Assembly: GCA_900556575.1 (NCBI GenBank)
Contig: USPO01000008.1
Location: forward strand, 1-20,442
Reading direction: 5' to 3'
Source: an uncultured Eubacteriales bacterium
GTDB taxonomy: Bacteria; Bacillota; Clostridia; UBA1381
DNA: 20,442 nt
The position numbers and the translations under genes are program-made. How positions within the stretch are numbered: position 1 is the stretch's first letter; each line of letters starts with the position of its first letter. The notes beneath the pieces are model-generated. The model saw nothing but the letters and a program-made list of their open reading frames with translations. It was not told the DNA's origin and did no database searches. This document shows, one piece after another, positions 6,243 through 15,034 of this stretch.

Positions 6243-9200
6243 TTATTCACTTATGTTCTCTGCAAGAGCGGCAACGCTTGAGGTTATCCACGGAAGAATA
6301 TAATTTGAAAAGCTTATATAATAATGGTTATAGTCCTTCCACCATGCCATCATTTCTTCTGCCTTTGCATTTGCCGCCGCACGAGCCGATGTTTCATCAG
6401 CTCCCGATGCAATTGCTGCATTATATGCAGCCTTTACATCTGCCGTCATCTGCTCATCCGCCGCCTTGCCTATATCCATAAAGCCTAAAACCCGCGGATT
6501 ATCCTTATATTCTTCATAAAGCTCTCTTATCGCTCTGTCATACGGATTTGTTCTCATTCCGTTAAATGTCATGGTGTCGGCATCATAAACCTTATCTTTT
6601 GTTGCACCATAATTTCCGGTAGGTGTATACGAACCCAAAATTACATATCCGCCCATATCAATTACGGCATCAATATAAATCTTATCATACTCCTTAAACT
6701 GCTCCTGCGTACTCGATGAATCATTCGTTCCCATTCCGCTTAATGAAACAATATCCCCCGGATTTATTCCGGTGAGAACATTATTAAGTCTGCCCGAAGT
6801 ATAATAGCTTCTGTGGCTGTCTCCTGCCTTACCGCTGTTATGGAAACCATTAACTACCTTAGCAAGTTCCGGATACTTTGATAAATCCGTTGTTTTATCT
6901 GATGCAATCGTGTATCCCCACGAGCCGTTCTGCTGTACCGTTGAGTCACCTATCGTCCACCAATCCGGCTTTTCGGCAGCTGATTTTTCAACAGGCTTAA
7001 TTTCCACAGATGCTATTTCACTTCCCGAAGGAATAGTTATATCCATAACATTATCACCGAATACCGCTGCCTTGAATGTATCTGATGCCAATGCTGAAAG
7101 GCTTCTTTCAAAGCCGCTGAGTGATGAGCTTGCTTTTTTGCATACTATTGTACCCTTATATTTTGCAGTTACCTCATATACCTTGCCCTTTTCAAGCTTA
7201 ACCTTAAAAGTAAGATTTGACAATGTATTGCTGTCCGCTCCCGATTCAGGTGTACCTTCTATACCGTAACCCCTGCTTTCATTATATGCCAAGCCCGAAT
7301 TTACCGGTGTATATCCGTTTGAAATGCTGTCTGTACCAAAAGCAAATTTCAAACCGTATACGTTTACTCTTACAAACTTTGTTAAATCGTCACTTACCGC
7401 ACGAATACCAATTACCTGCGGTTCTGCCGAGTCTGAAACCGTAAGCTTTCCTGTTGTTTCATCAAGTGAAATTCCCGACGGAGAAATTTTCTCCGTATTA
7501 TCGGCATTATACAGCTCATATGACACCGTTCTTCCTTCGATTTCATCACCCTGACCGTTTCTCACAACCGCACTGTACTGTGCTGTTGTGCCAAGCATTA
7601 CACCGAGCGGTGCATTTGTGAATGCGGCATTATCCTTTGTACCTATAAGCTTGATTTCAACAAGCTTTGACTTTCCGCCTATTGTACAGCGAACAGGAAT
7701 TATTCCGGATGCTGCATCTGATGAAACTGTCAATTCCGCACTTCTGTCACCTGTTGATGCAATCGATACACCCTCAGCAAATTCGTCCTCTATTCTCCAC
7801 TGTGCAAGACCGATAGAATCCGTACCGAATATTGTCTTTGCCTCTGCCGACAACTCTGCTTTTTCTGTTCCGCTTGTCGGAATATTTACCGACAACGGAG
7901 CTGTTACCGTAAATGTACTTTCATCTGTTTCGGCTGTTTTAATTGTCAAATTATTAATGTCTATTCCCTTGTTCGCTGTCTTATCATTCAATGTATATCT
8001 GAAATATGCGCCCTTAGTAAAGCTTGAATCAAAGTCTGCAAGGCTTGACTGTACAATCGGTGAAGTATAGTTTCCGTCCGCACTGTAATCATATACCTTT
8101 GCCGCACATTTCTTTGATGTGGTATCGGCAGATAAAACTATATGATACCATTTATTCTGTTCGCCGCTGCCTATTTCAGTACCGTTAAGCTTAAATTTTC
8201 CGTTATCGAGTCTGAATGAAAAAGCAGTCGAATTAAATGCGGTTGTCGTTCCTTTAGATGTATCGGCACCGTATTCAAACGATGCATTCATACCGAAACG
8301 AATATCCTGTTCAATTACTATCTCTCCGCTTATATTTCCTATGCTTTGATGCAAATATGCAGAATTTCCGCTTCCTTTTCTGATAAATGATAAATACTTT
8401 CCCCCGTTTTCGGAATTAAGAGTAAGTGATGAGCTGTCGGAACCCGATTTGTCCCAGCCTCCTAGAACAACATCATTTCCCGATGCCAAATAACCTGTCA
8501 TAGTATCTTCATATTTATTATAATCTGATACATATCCCGATTTTGGCAATATATTATTTCCCGATTTATCTCCCAAAAGCACCAGCGGACTTGTCACTTC
8601 CATTGTCTTTCCGTTGTATGTTACCTTTGCGGTAACTCTTCCGTAGTAATTTGCGGCTGTTTTCTTCAAAGTGAAATCTACCGATGTATTGTGCGCTGTG
8701 TCGGTTGTTTCCAAAACAGCATAGCTGTCACAATATTTATTTCCTGTTTCATCGGTCGGAGAACCGTCAAGCGTTCTGAAGCCGTCAAATGTCCATTCAA
8801 CATTGTAATCCTTCACTCTTTCGTCAGGATTTGTTACAAGGCTTGTTCCCTGTTCACCCAAAATTGAAAGTGAAATAGGATTGCTGCCGAACGTATTTTC
8901 ATCAGCTCCCATGACAAGCTCATTTCCTGTCGGGAAATTCTTAAATTCAACACTTGCCATAGGCTCTATATAGTTTGCATTTATATGCCCTACTATTTCA
9001 CAGTCTGAATTAATTTTTACATTCTTAAGCTGCTCGCTCGTATACATCGTTGTATCACTGCCGACTGTCCAGCCCTCAAAGCTGTCACCGAAGTTTGATA
9101 CATCCGGAATATTTACAACACTGTCGCCATCCTTTACATACTGCTTAAAGCTTTCACCCTTACAGGTAATTGTAACATCATGATAATTCTGTGCAAGATT

Positions 9201-12200
9201 GGAGTCTGTTGCCTCCAAAACCTTTATATTATCGATAGCTGTATCTCCGGCATTTGTATGTCCTAAAATATGTATACATTTCCACGAATTAATTGCCGTA
9301 TCTCTGCCGACATTCATATCGTATTTACCATGATGATATTCCGTCTTACCGTCAAGTGATGTTAATGTCACATATATGACTTGATTTTTCATATCGCCTA
9401 TAACCTTAACATGAATCCACGGATTACCCGTTATATCAGCTGTTGTAAATACGGGTGCGGTATAGCTTGCTAACGAAGCACCGCTGTCATCAAACTTATT
9501 ATTTATAACATAACAATTTGTACCTCTCGGTTTTGCCATTGTAAAAACATAGTTCTTATTTGAATATACACCATGATTTGCATAAACAGCACTCTTATCC
9601 TGAAGAAGCTCCAAATCGGCTACATTGGAATTTGATGATGACTTGTAATCACATTCAAAAACAAAATTTCCTGTTACAGACTGCGGAAGTTCAAAATATG
9701 CACTTCTGCAAGTACCTTCTTTGCCTTTTTCCGAGCCTTTTATTAAATACTTGCCTATCTGAGAATTTGTATTATCTTCTCTTATTTCATGAAAGCCGGC
9801 TGTTGTTGTCCAGTCGGCTTTATCTCCTGTGTTATAGCTTTCAAAGTTTTGTGTATATAACACCTTTCCTTCCGGCTCCGAAGTCGGAGTCGGGGAAGGT
9901 GTAGAGAGAGAGCCAGGTGTTGCTGTAGGCTGCTGTGTCGGTTTTGCCGACGGTGATGCTGTCGGTGCCGACGTTTCCATTGCTGCCTTATATGTATATG
10001 AGTCAGTCAGTGGCTTCATTTCCTTTGTGGAATTCCAAAGTATAAGCTTCATTCCGTCCTGCGGAGCAATAACCGCACCATCGGAGAAATTAATGTCCTG
10101 AATTGATACAGAAACTAATCTTTCTCCTTCATATACAGCCTTAGCAAGTGTTCCCGAAGTGATTGTACTGTCTGATGATGTAACGCTTACTTTTCCCGAT
10201 TTTGCATCATACGACATCACTATACCATCCGGAATAGGTGTCGGTGTCGGAATAGGTGTTGATACTGAAAGTCCCATCAGCTGCTTTGCATCATTAACGC
10301 TGTAATTTCTGCTTACAGCATTTTCTTCACCGCGTACATATCCTTCGCCAATATTTTTAATATCCTTATATGTATAAGAATAATCTGTTGTTTCATATCC
10401 CATACTGTTCATTCCCGCCACAATTATCGAGGCAGCGAGCAATGCACCATGCTGTGTCATATGGAGATTGTCGCCAACATGGTAGTTGTTAGTTCTCCAA
10501 TTTTCATCGCCTGTTGCTTCAATTGCATTATTTATATATATTGTAAGCCATTTATTTAAATCAATGAACTGTACTCCTATTTCCTTTGCAAATTCTTCTT
10601 CTGCGTTAGTACCTGATGCTGTATTATATGTAAAATATGACTTTCCCTGATACTTTCCGCAATAAACCGGACTTACCAGGATAGGAACAGCTCCCTTTGC
10701 CTTTACGGCATCACATATATTTTTCATGTATTCCTTCATAACATCAACACTTATTTTGTTGCTTGAAGAAACCGCATCGTTTATACCGAAATCGATTATA
10801 ATTGTATCGCCCTGCCTGATCTGATGAATTACAGATGCAAAGCATTCATCATACCATGTTTTTACCGTAGCTGACGGCTGACCGAAGTTTGCAATATTAT
10901 ACTTATCCGATAAGAAATACTTAAGCTGCATTCCGAAGCCTGTCATCATAATTTTTCTGCTGTTAAGGTCTGAACCCTCACTGTCTATCGGATAGTAGTT
11001 AGCTGACTCACTGTCACCCGCAACCCAAACTGTCGGCTTTAATGAATTGTTCGGAACACCTACAATTTCAACATAAGCAATTCTTTCATTTGAACCGCTG
11101 ACATTTCCTATCGTCAAGTTAAGGTTTCCGCCCTCTATAAGCATTCTCGGTGCTTCCATAACACCTGTTCCCGACGGTCTGTTCTGTGAACCGCTCGATG
11201 TAGTATTGTTTACTATCTGATTTCCATTTGAATATACATCGGAACGGCATCCGCCGATACGGGTTATGTTAATATCATAATAACCCTCCGGCAAATCAAC
11301 CTTTAACGGTCTGCCATCAACCGGAAGAACTCCGTTTTCATTTCCGTTATAGTTAATTCCCGATTCAAGACCGTAGCCTGTATTTGAATTATATTCCCCC
11401 GTTGCTGCTGTATATCCGTTTTCCGCTGTACTTCTGTAGCTGAATTTGTATATCGGTACAACAGTTACACTGCCGCCGTCCGGGTTTTCCACGGTATTAT
11501 TAACAATATCCACAGTCTTATAGCTGCCGTCTGCTTTATACATTCTGCATGAGTCTGCACCGTAAGTCACAAGAGCTGATATATCAATAATCCTGTCCGA
11601 TGATATTATCTCATATACTCCTGACTTTACAGCCACTGTTACTGTATTTGCCGTATCTGATGAACCTGTATCTATTGTAAATGTCAAATTTGCCGTACCC
11701 GATTTAACCGCTGTAAGCTTATTCCCCTCGGCTGAAATTATTGTGCTGTCAGACGATTTAACATCACTTATCCTTACATACTTTGTTATGTCATGACCTA
11801 ATGTATCGATTACATTTTCTATACCAACTTCAGTAGTTCCGCCAACACTGAGAGTTAATGAGCCTGTTACATCATATGACTTAACAACGGCATAATCCTC
11901 AATTTTAACACTATATTCGGCACTTCTGCTTGTATCCGCCGATGAAACTGCCTTAATTACAGCTGTTCCCGTTCCGGCTGAACCCGAAATTGTTAGTTTA
12001 CCTGTGTTTTCATCAATAGAAACTCCGCCAACTCCCGATACAGACCACTTAATGCTCTCGCTGTCATCAATGTATGTCTTGTTTACCTTATATTCTAATT
12101 CCTGCGAAGCATCCTTTATTCTTGCAATGCTGTTTTCACCCTCTATTGAAATTCCGAATGCCGGAATTTCTGACTTTATGTATAAATTGTCAAACGAAAG

Positions 12201-14825
12201 CTGTTCGCCAGCAAGCCACGAATATACTTCAATTCCCGAAAGCTGCTTTACATCCGTATCTGTAAATGCCTTGTCTGCTCCCGAAGTATATATTGTGTTT
12301 CCGTCAAGTGACCTTGCTGAATATGAAACGGTTTTCTTCACAAAATCTATTTCATATTCATAGTGAACCCAAGCCGCATCTGTGTTTCCGCTGCTGTCTG
12401 TTACAGCTATCTTACCTGCAATATCCGTTCCGTTTATCTTAAGAGATTTATTTCCTCCGAAAATAGTTGCAATATCACCCTTACTGTTATATGATGAACC
12501 ATTGGAACCTCCGAAATCATTTCCTCTCACATCGGTATCCGTCAATGCAATCATTGAACGCGAGTTATACGGAACGTGCATATCAAACGAAAGTGTTATC
12601 TTTGATGCATCCTTTGTATACTCGCTCAAATCCAAATATGATGCTGTAATTTTACTTGTACCCGCCTTTGCGGCATTTACCTTAATATATTTGTCAGCTG
12701 TATCTTCCTTATCTGTATATTCACAGGCCGCACTGTTAGGACCTACACTCTTGAAAATCGGTGCAGCCTTTGTACTATCGTTATAGTCAAATATTTTTTC
12801 CGTTACATTACCATCCGAAGGCTTATCTGTTTCATCAGGCTTATCCGTAGGAGCCGTTGTTTCCTCCGGCTTATCTGACGGTGCAGCCGTTTCCTCCGGC
12901 TCGTCACTAGGCTGCGGTACTGGAATTGAGTCGATACTGCTGTCATATGCAGCGGCTATATTCTGTCCTGCCATTGTACCTATTGAATTATATGTCGGCT
13001 GATAATAATGATATGCATCTCTCATGTTTGCCAGTGCCTCATCCGTATATAATGAAGCTACTGTATAAATATCATCGTTTTCATCTGCCAAAGCTTTCTG
13101 ATCCTTACAAATCCTCTTGTATCTGTTATCCTTTTCAAGACCTGCATCGGATGAATCCTTATTTATATTATAGTGACCCGTCTGAACTATAAACGAATCT
13201 GTTATACCCGTTGCAGCCTTAATTGAATTAAAAATGCTTAATGTATTTCCCTTGTATGTATCGTCCGAACGGTTATTATCCGCATCCGCTTCACCCTGAC
13301 ACCATACGAGGAATTTTCTTCTTACAGTATAACCGGCTGACTTTAAATACTCCTCCGCCTCATTATATCTTGAGGTCATTTCAGTCATTATGCTTGACTG
13401 TTTAAAATACTTTGTTTCCTGACCGCCTCTCGATGCTTGAACACCTACAATAGGAACACCGCCGTTTTCATAGTATGACTTCATAAGAGCCGCAACCATA
13501 TCACCGCTGCGTCGGTCTATTCCATTTGAACCGGCATCATTCATTACCGAGTTGTTTTCATACTTTCCGAACGGTTCGCTTACCGATGAAAGCAGTTTAG
13601 GCTCTGTTACTGAATGATACTCGTAACCTTGTCCCGGAGGGCATACTATTGAGTCTGCATAATCTCCTCTTCCTGCCATATTTGACTGACCTGAGAACAA
13701 TACAAGATCCACTACCTTTGAATTTTCATTTTCGTTCAAAATCCACTGAGCTGTTGATTCCTGTGCAGCCGCCTGTTCAGCTGTATTTGTTCCATAAGGA
13801 AACTCTGTATATTGTATATTTGCTCCTGCTGTCTGCAATGCCGTCACCGGAGTTCTTACTTCACTTCTCTTTAAACCCTCATATGCACCGAATGCCATAA
13901 TCGGCTTTCCGCTCTGTGCAATTGCTGTTATATCGTTCTCGCCAAGCTCTGTGAGTCCGTCAATTGTAATTATCTTGTCTGCTGCATCAAAAAGCTTATA
14001 TGCTTCTGCCGCATCCTCCTTTTGACCGACTATAATTACAGATGATGTTTTATATTCTGCCTTTGCCTCATCTATAAAACCCTTCAATGAATCTGCATCC
14101 CAATCTGTTTCTGTCTGAGGCACCGCCAATACAGCTTTATTTTCGGTAACTGACATAAACGGACGTGCATTTACAACCTGCTGCATATTGTCCGTACCTC
14201 TTCCGTCCTCACCTGAAAGATATACTGCAAGAGGTATTCCCTCCGTCTGTGACGGTGCATTTACCCTTGCATTAACACCGTTTAATGTTATTTCATCAAA
14301 ACCAGTAACGTCCGGTGCCGATTCTTCTGCCGGAGTAAACGTAAGAGTTTTTATTGTACTCGGACTTTTTCTCGCACCTATATAATATGTCTGACCTTCC
14401 TTTGTATCAAGCTTAACAGTTCCTCCGTATGTTTTATATGTATTTCCCTCATAAATACTCAAATTTTCGCCTGATGCTGTAACAACTCCGTCTGCCGGAG
14501 CAGTAAATGCAAGGTACGAACCAAGCTTATAATTTCCGTTTTTATTTCCGGTTCCGTTTATACCTGTATGTATGCTTGCATCCTCATCTACATACGTTCC
14601 TTCATATGTAAGATATGCGGTCGTGTAATCATCAAGCTGTATCACATCATCCGCAGTACCGTATTCTGTTTTCGTATTATCCTTTACCAATGCCGAAAAA
14701 TCGCATACATACGGCTCCTTTGCTGCCATAAGCTCAGCATTATCTTCTGCATATGCTGCGCTCGCCAATACCGGCATCAGCATTGCCGCCGCTGTTACGG
14801 CACTTACAATTCTCTTTGCCTTCAT
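6243..14825 (-). CDS. Giant secreted multi-domain esterase with three SGNH-type domains, 2860 aa
   Basis: The AGGAGG site ends 8 bases before ATG 14825. Residues 1-26 are a signal peptide (cut near AYA-EDN). Then, roughly: 40-165 beta-sandwich; 175-365 alpha/beta-hydrolase-like, probably inactive; 371-630 sialate-O-acetylesterase type (SGQSNMAG with Ser381, WCQGE 508-512, Asp603/His606); 636-672 linker; 678-885 jelly-roll; 888-1068 two Ig-like (Big_2) domains; 1071-1260 CBM-like; 1264-1478 SGNH, CE12/YesT type (Ser1272, Gly1315, Asn1349, Asp1452/His1455); 1534-1612 small beta domain; 1617-1652 linker; 1654-1870 jelly-roll; 1880-2085 beta-rich; 2090-2297 jelly-roll; 2300-2489 Ig-like; 2490-2615 CBM-like; 2619-2860 SGNH (Ser2628, Asn2701, Asp2831/His2834). 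No LPXTG, SLH, dockerin or C-terminal membrane anchor is seen. It probably deacetylates pectin or other acetylated glycans outside the cell. It is unusually long for these families and is divergent from an AraC regulator. Confidence 0.9.
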   Translation of the reverse strand: MKAKRIVSAVTAAAMLMPVLASAAYAEDNAELMAAKEPYVCDFSALVKDNTKTEYGTADDVIQLDDYTTAYLTYEGTYVDEDASIHTGINGTGNKNGNYKLGSYLAFTAPADGVVTASGENLSIYEGNTYKTYGGTVKLDTKEGQTYYIGARKSPSTIKTLTFTPAEESAPDVTGFDEITLNGVNARVNAPSQTEGIPLAVYLSGEDGRGTDNMQQVVNARPFMSVTENKAVLAVPQTETDWDADSLKGFIDEAKAEYKTSSVIIVGQKEDAAEAYKLFDAADKIITIDGLTELGENDITAIAQSGKPIMAFGAYEGLKRSEVRTPVTALQTAGANIQYTEFPYGTNTAEQAAAQESTAQWILNENENSKVVDLVLFSGQSNMAGRGDYADSIVCPPGQGYEYHSVTEPKLLSSVSEPFGKYENNSVMNDAGSNGIDRRSGDMVAALMKSYYENGGVPIVGVQASRGGQETKYFKQSSIMTEMTSRYNEAEEYLKSAGYTVRRKFLVWCQGEADADNNRSDDTYKGNTLSIFNSIKAATGITDSFIVQTGHYNINKDSSDAGLEKDNRYKRICKDQKALADENDDIYTVASLYTDEALANMRDAYHYYQPTYNSIGTMAGQNIAAAYDSSIDSIPVPQPSDEPEETAAPSDKPEETTAPTDKPDETDKPSDGNVTEKIFDYNDSTKAAPIFKSVGPNSAACEYTDKEDTADKYIKVNAAKAGTSKITASYLDLSEYTKDASKITLSFDMHVPYNSRSMIALTDTDVRGNDFGGSNGSSYNSKGDIATIFGGNKSLKINGTDIAGKIAVTDSSGNTDAAWVHYEYEIDFVKKTVSYSARSLDGNTIYTSGADKAFTDTDVKQLSGIEVYSWLAGEQLSFDNLYIKSEIPAFGISIEGENSIARIKDASQELEYKVNKTYIDDSESIKWSVSGVGGVSIDENTGKLTISGSAGTGTAVIKAVSSADTSRSAEYSVKIEDYAVVKSYDVTGSLTLSVGGTTEVGIENVIDTLGHDITKYVRISDVKSSDSTIISAEGNKLTAVKSGTANLTFTIDTGSSDTANTVTVAVKSGVYEIISSDRIIDISALVTYGADSCRMYKADGSYKTVDIVNNTVENPDGGSVTVVPIYKFSYRSTAENGYTAATGEYNSNTGYGLESGINYNGNENGVLPVDGRPLKVDLPEGYYDINITRIGGCRSDVYSNGNQIVNNTTSSGSQNRPSGTGVMEAPRMLIEGGNLNLTIGNVSGSNERIAYVEIVGVPNNSLKPTVWVAGDSESANYYPIDSEGSDLNSRKIMMTGFGMQLKYFLSDKYNIANFGQPSATVKTWYDECFASVIHQIRQGDTIIIDFGINDAVSSSNKISVDVMKEYMKNICDAVKAKGAVPILVSPVYCGKYQGKSYFTYNTASGTNAEEEFAKEIGVQFIDLNKWLTIYINNAIEATGDENWRTNNYHVGDNLHMTQHGALLAASIIVAGMNSMGYETTDYSYTYKDIKNIGEGYVRGEENAVSRNYSVNDAKQLMGLSVSTPIPTPTPIPDGIVMSYDAKSGKVSVTSSDSTITSGTLAKAVYEGERLVSVSIQDINFSDGAVIAPQDGMKLILWNSTKEMKPLTDSYTYKAAMETSAPTASPSAKPTQQPTATPGSLSTPSPTPTSEPEGKVLYTQNFESYNTGDKADWTTTAGFHEIREDNTNSQIGKYLIKGSEKGKEGTCRSAYFELPQSVTGNFVFECDYKSSSNSNVADLELLQDKSAVYANHGVYSNKNYVFTMAKPRGTNCYVINNKFDDSGASLASYTAPVFTTADITGNPWIHVKVIGDMKNQVIYVTLTSLDGKTEYHHGKYDMNVGRDTAINSWKCIHILGHTNAGDTAIDNIKVLEATDSNLAQNYHDVTITCKGESFKQYVKDGDSVVNIPDVSNFGDSFEGWTVGSDTTMYTSEQLKNVKINSDCEIVGHINANYIEPMASVEFKNFPTGNELVMGADENTFGSNPISLSILGEQGTSLVTNPDERVKDYNVEWTFDGFRTLDGSPTDETGNKYCDSYAVLETTDTAHNTSVDFTLKKTAANYYGRVTAKVTYNGKTMEVTSPLVLLGDKSGNNILPKSGYVSDYNKYEDTMTGYLASGNDVVLGGWDKSGSDSSSLTLNSENGGKYLSFIRKGSGNSAYLHQSIGNISGEIVIEQDIRFGMNASFEYGADTSKGTTTAFNSTAFSFRLDNGKFKLNGTEIGSGEQNKWYHIVLSADTTSKKCAAKVYDYSADGNYTSPIVQSSLADFDSSFTKGAYFRYTLNDKTANKGIDINNLTIKTAETDESTFTVTAPLSVNIPTSGTEKAELSAEAKTIFGTDSIGLAQWRIEDEFAEGVSIASTGDRSAELTVSSDAASGIIPVRCTIGGKSKLVEIKLIGTKDNAAFTNAPLGVMLGTTAQYSAVVRNGQGDEIEGRTVSYELYNADNTEKISPSGISLDETTGKLTVSDSAEPQVIGIRAVSDDLTKFVRVNVYGLKFAFGTDSISNGYTPVNSGLAYNESRGYGIEGTPESGADSNTLSNLTFKVKLEKGKVYEVTAKYKGTIVCKKASSSLSGFERSLSALASDTFKAAVFGDNVMDITIPSGSEIASVEIKPVEKSAAEKPDWWTIGDSTVQQNGSWGYTIASDKTTDLSKYPELAKVVNGFHNSGKAGDSHRSYYTSGRLNNVLTGINPGDIVSLSGMGTNDSSSTQEQFKEYDKIYIDAVIDMGGYVILGSYTPTGNYGATKDKVYDADTMTFNGMRTNPYDRAIRELYEEYKDNPRVLGFMDIGKAADEQMTADVKAAYNAAIASGADETSARAAANAKAEEMMAWWKDYNHYYISFSNYILPWITSSVAALAENISE
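6246..6971 (-). other. Domain: C-terminal SGNH esterase (CE12/RGAE-like), residues 2619-2860
   Basis: Block I is WWTIGDSTVQ (Ser2628). Block II is HNSGKAGDSHRSYY. Block III is SGMGTNDSS (Asn2701). The last block is DYNHYY (Asp2831, His2834), preceded by an Ala-rich helical stretch (about 2787-2828). The Asp and His are kept, but the usual Pro/Gly residues after the His are not. Confidence 0.8.
10392..11036 (-). other. Domain: central SGNH esterase (CE12/YesT-like), residues 1264-1478
   Basis: VWVAGDSES gives the nucleophile Ser1272. NFGQPSATVKTW carries the oxyanion Gly (1315) and IIIDFGINDA the Asn (1349). GDNLHMTQHGA holds Asp1452 and His1455. All four SGNH blocks are present, so it is predicted to be active. 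Confidence 0.85.
12822..12911 (-). repeat. Three 30-base tandem repeats encoding an acidic Pro/Thr linker
   Basis: Residues 639-668 are three 10-residue units (PSDEPEETAA, PSDKPEETTA, PTDKPDETDK) followed by a partial fourth (PSD). They form a flexible, acidic linker between the first esterase and the next jelly-roll. Such repeats often vary in number between strains. Confidence 0.85.
12936..13715 (-). other. Domain: sialate O-acetylesterase-type (SASA) esterase, residues 371-630
   Basis: VVDLVLFSGQSNMAGRGDY has the GQSN nucleophile (Ser381). VGVQASRGGQE gives the block II Gly region, LVWCQGEADAD the family's WxQGE block, and MRDAYHYYQPTYNSIG the Asp603/His606 pair. The set fits the SASA/CE6 superfamily, which removes acetyl groups from sialic acids or xylan-type sugars. 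Confidence 0.8.
13731..14303 (-). other. Domain: alpha/beta-hydrolase-like, probably inactive, residues 175-365
   Basis: PLAVYLSGEDGRGTDN and AVLAVPQTETDWD look like the oxyanion loop and second strand of dienelactone-hydrolase/phospholipase-like esterases (usual form: FLHGxGxRGxDN). Where the GxSxG nucleophile would be, the sequence reads SSVIIVGQKEDAAEAYKLF, without Ser. A structural or binding role is inferred. Confidence 0.45.
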
Positions 14826-14881
14826 AACTATTCCTCCTAAATTATTTTCTAAATTGTGTTTCCGATATTTTATTTATCCTA

Positions 14882-14918
14882 ATTATACTACAATTCATGC
14901 AATATTGGAATTGCAATT
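14882..14918 (-). promoter_or_regulatory. Possible promoter and regulator site of the giant gene
   Basis: On the minus strand, TATAAT (14882-14887) has no good -35 at the expected place (TTCCAA at best), as often seen for activator-dependent promoters. Next to it is a perfect palindrome AATTGCAATT (14909-14918), and GCAAT occurs twice 14 bases apart (14899, 14913). The adjacent AraC protein could bind here. This is inference. Confidence 0.4.
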
Positions 14919-14965
14919 TAAATTTTAAAGTTTGCGTTTTCTGCTATTATTTCTTTTTTCTGATA

Positions 14966-14995
14966 TTGACAAGGCTATTCCTTATATGATATAAT
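14966..14995 (+). promoter_or_regulatory. Promoter of the AraC regulator gene
   Basis: TTGACA (14966-14971) and TATAAT (14990-14995), both exact, with an 18-base spacer, 39 bases before the chosen start codon. Confidence 0.75.
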
Positions 14996-15034
14996 ACTTA
15001 TAAATAAATTTAAATGTATAAGGGGATATATACA

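Noticed and set aside
10338..10392. Possible dockerin after the central SGNH domain (residues ~1479-1520)
   Set aside because: VNDAKQLMG recalls a dockerin helix, but the calcium-loop residues and the duplicated segment are missing.
6278..14840. Numerous plus-strand frames of 60-160 codons opposite the giant esterase gene
   Set aside because: They lack ribosome binding sites and family resemblance, and follow from the codon pattern of the long minus-strand gene.
15014..15034. Longer AraC start at 15014
   Set aside because: No ribosome binding site, and too close to the -10 element. The ATG at 15035 has AAGGGG at good spacing.
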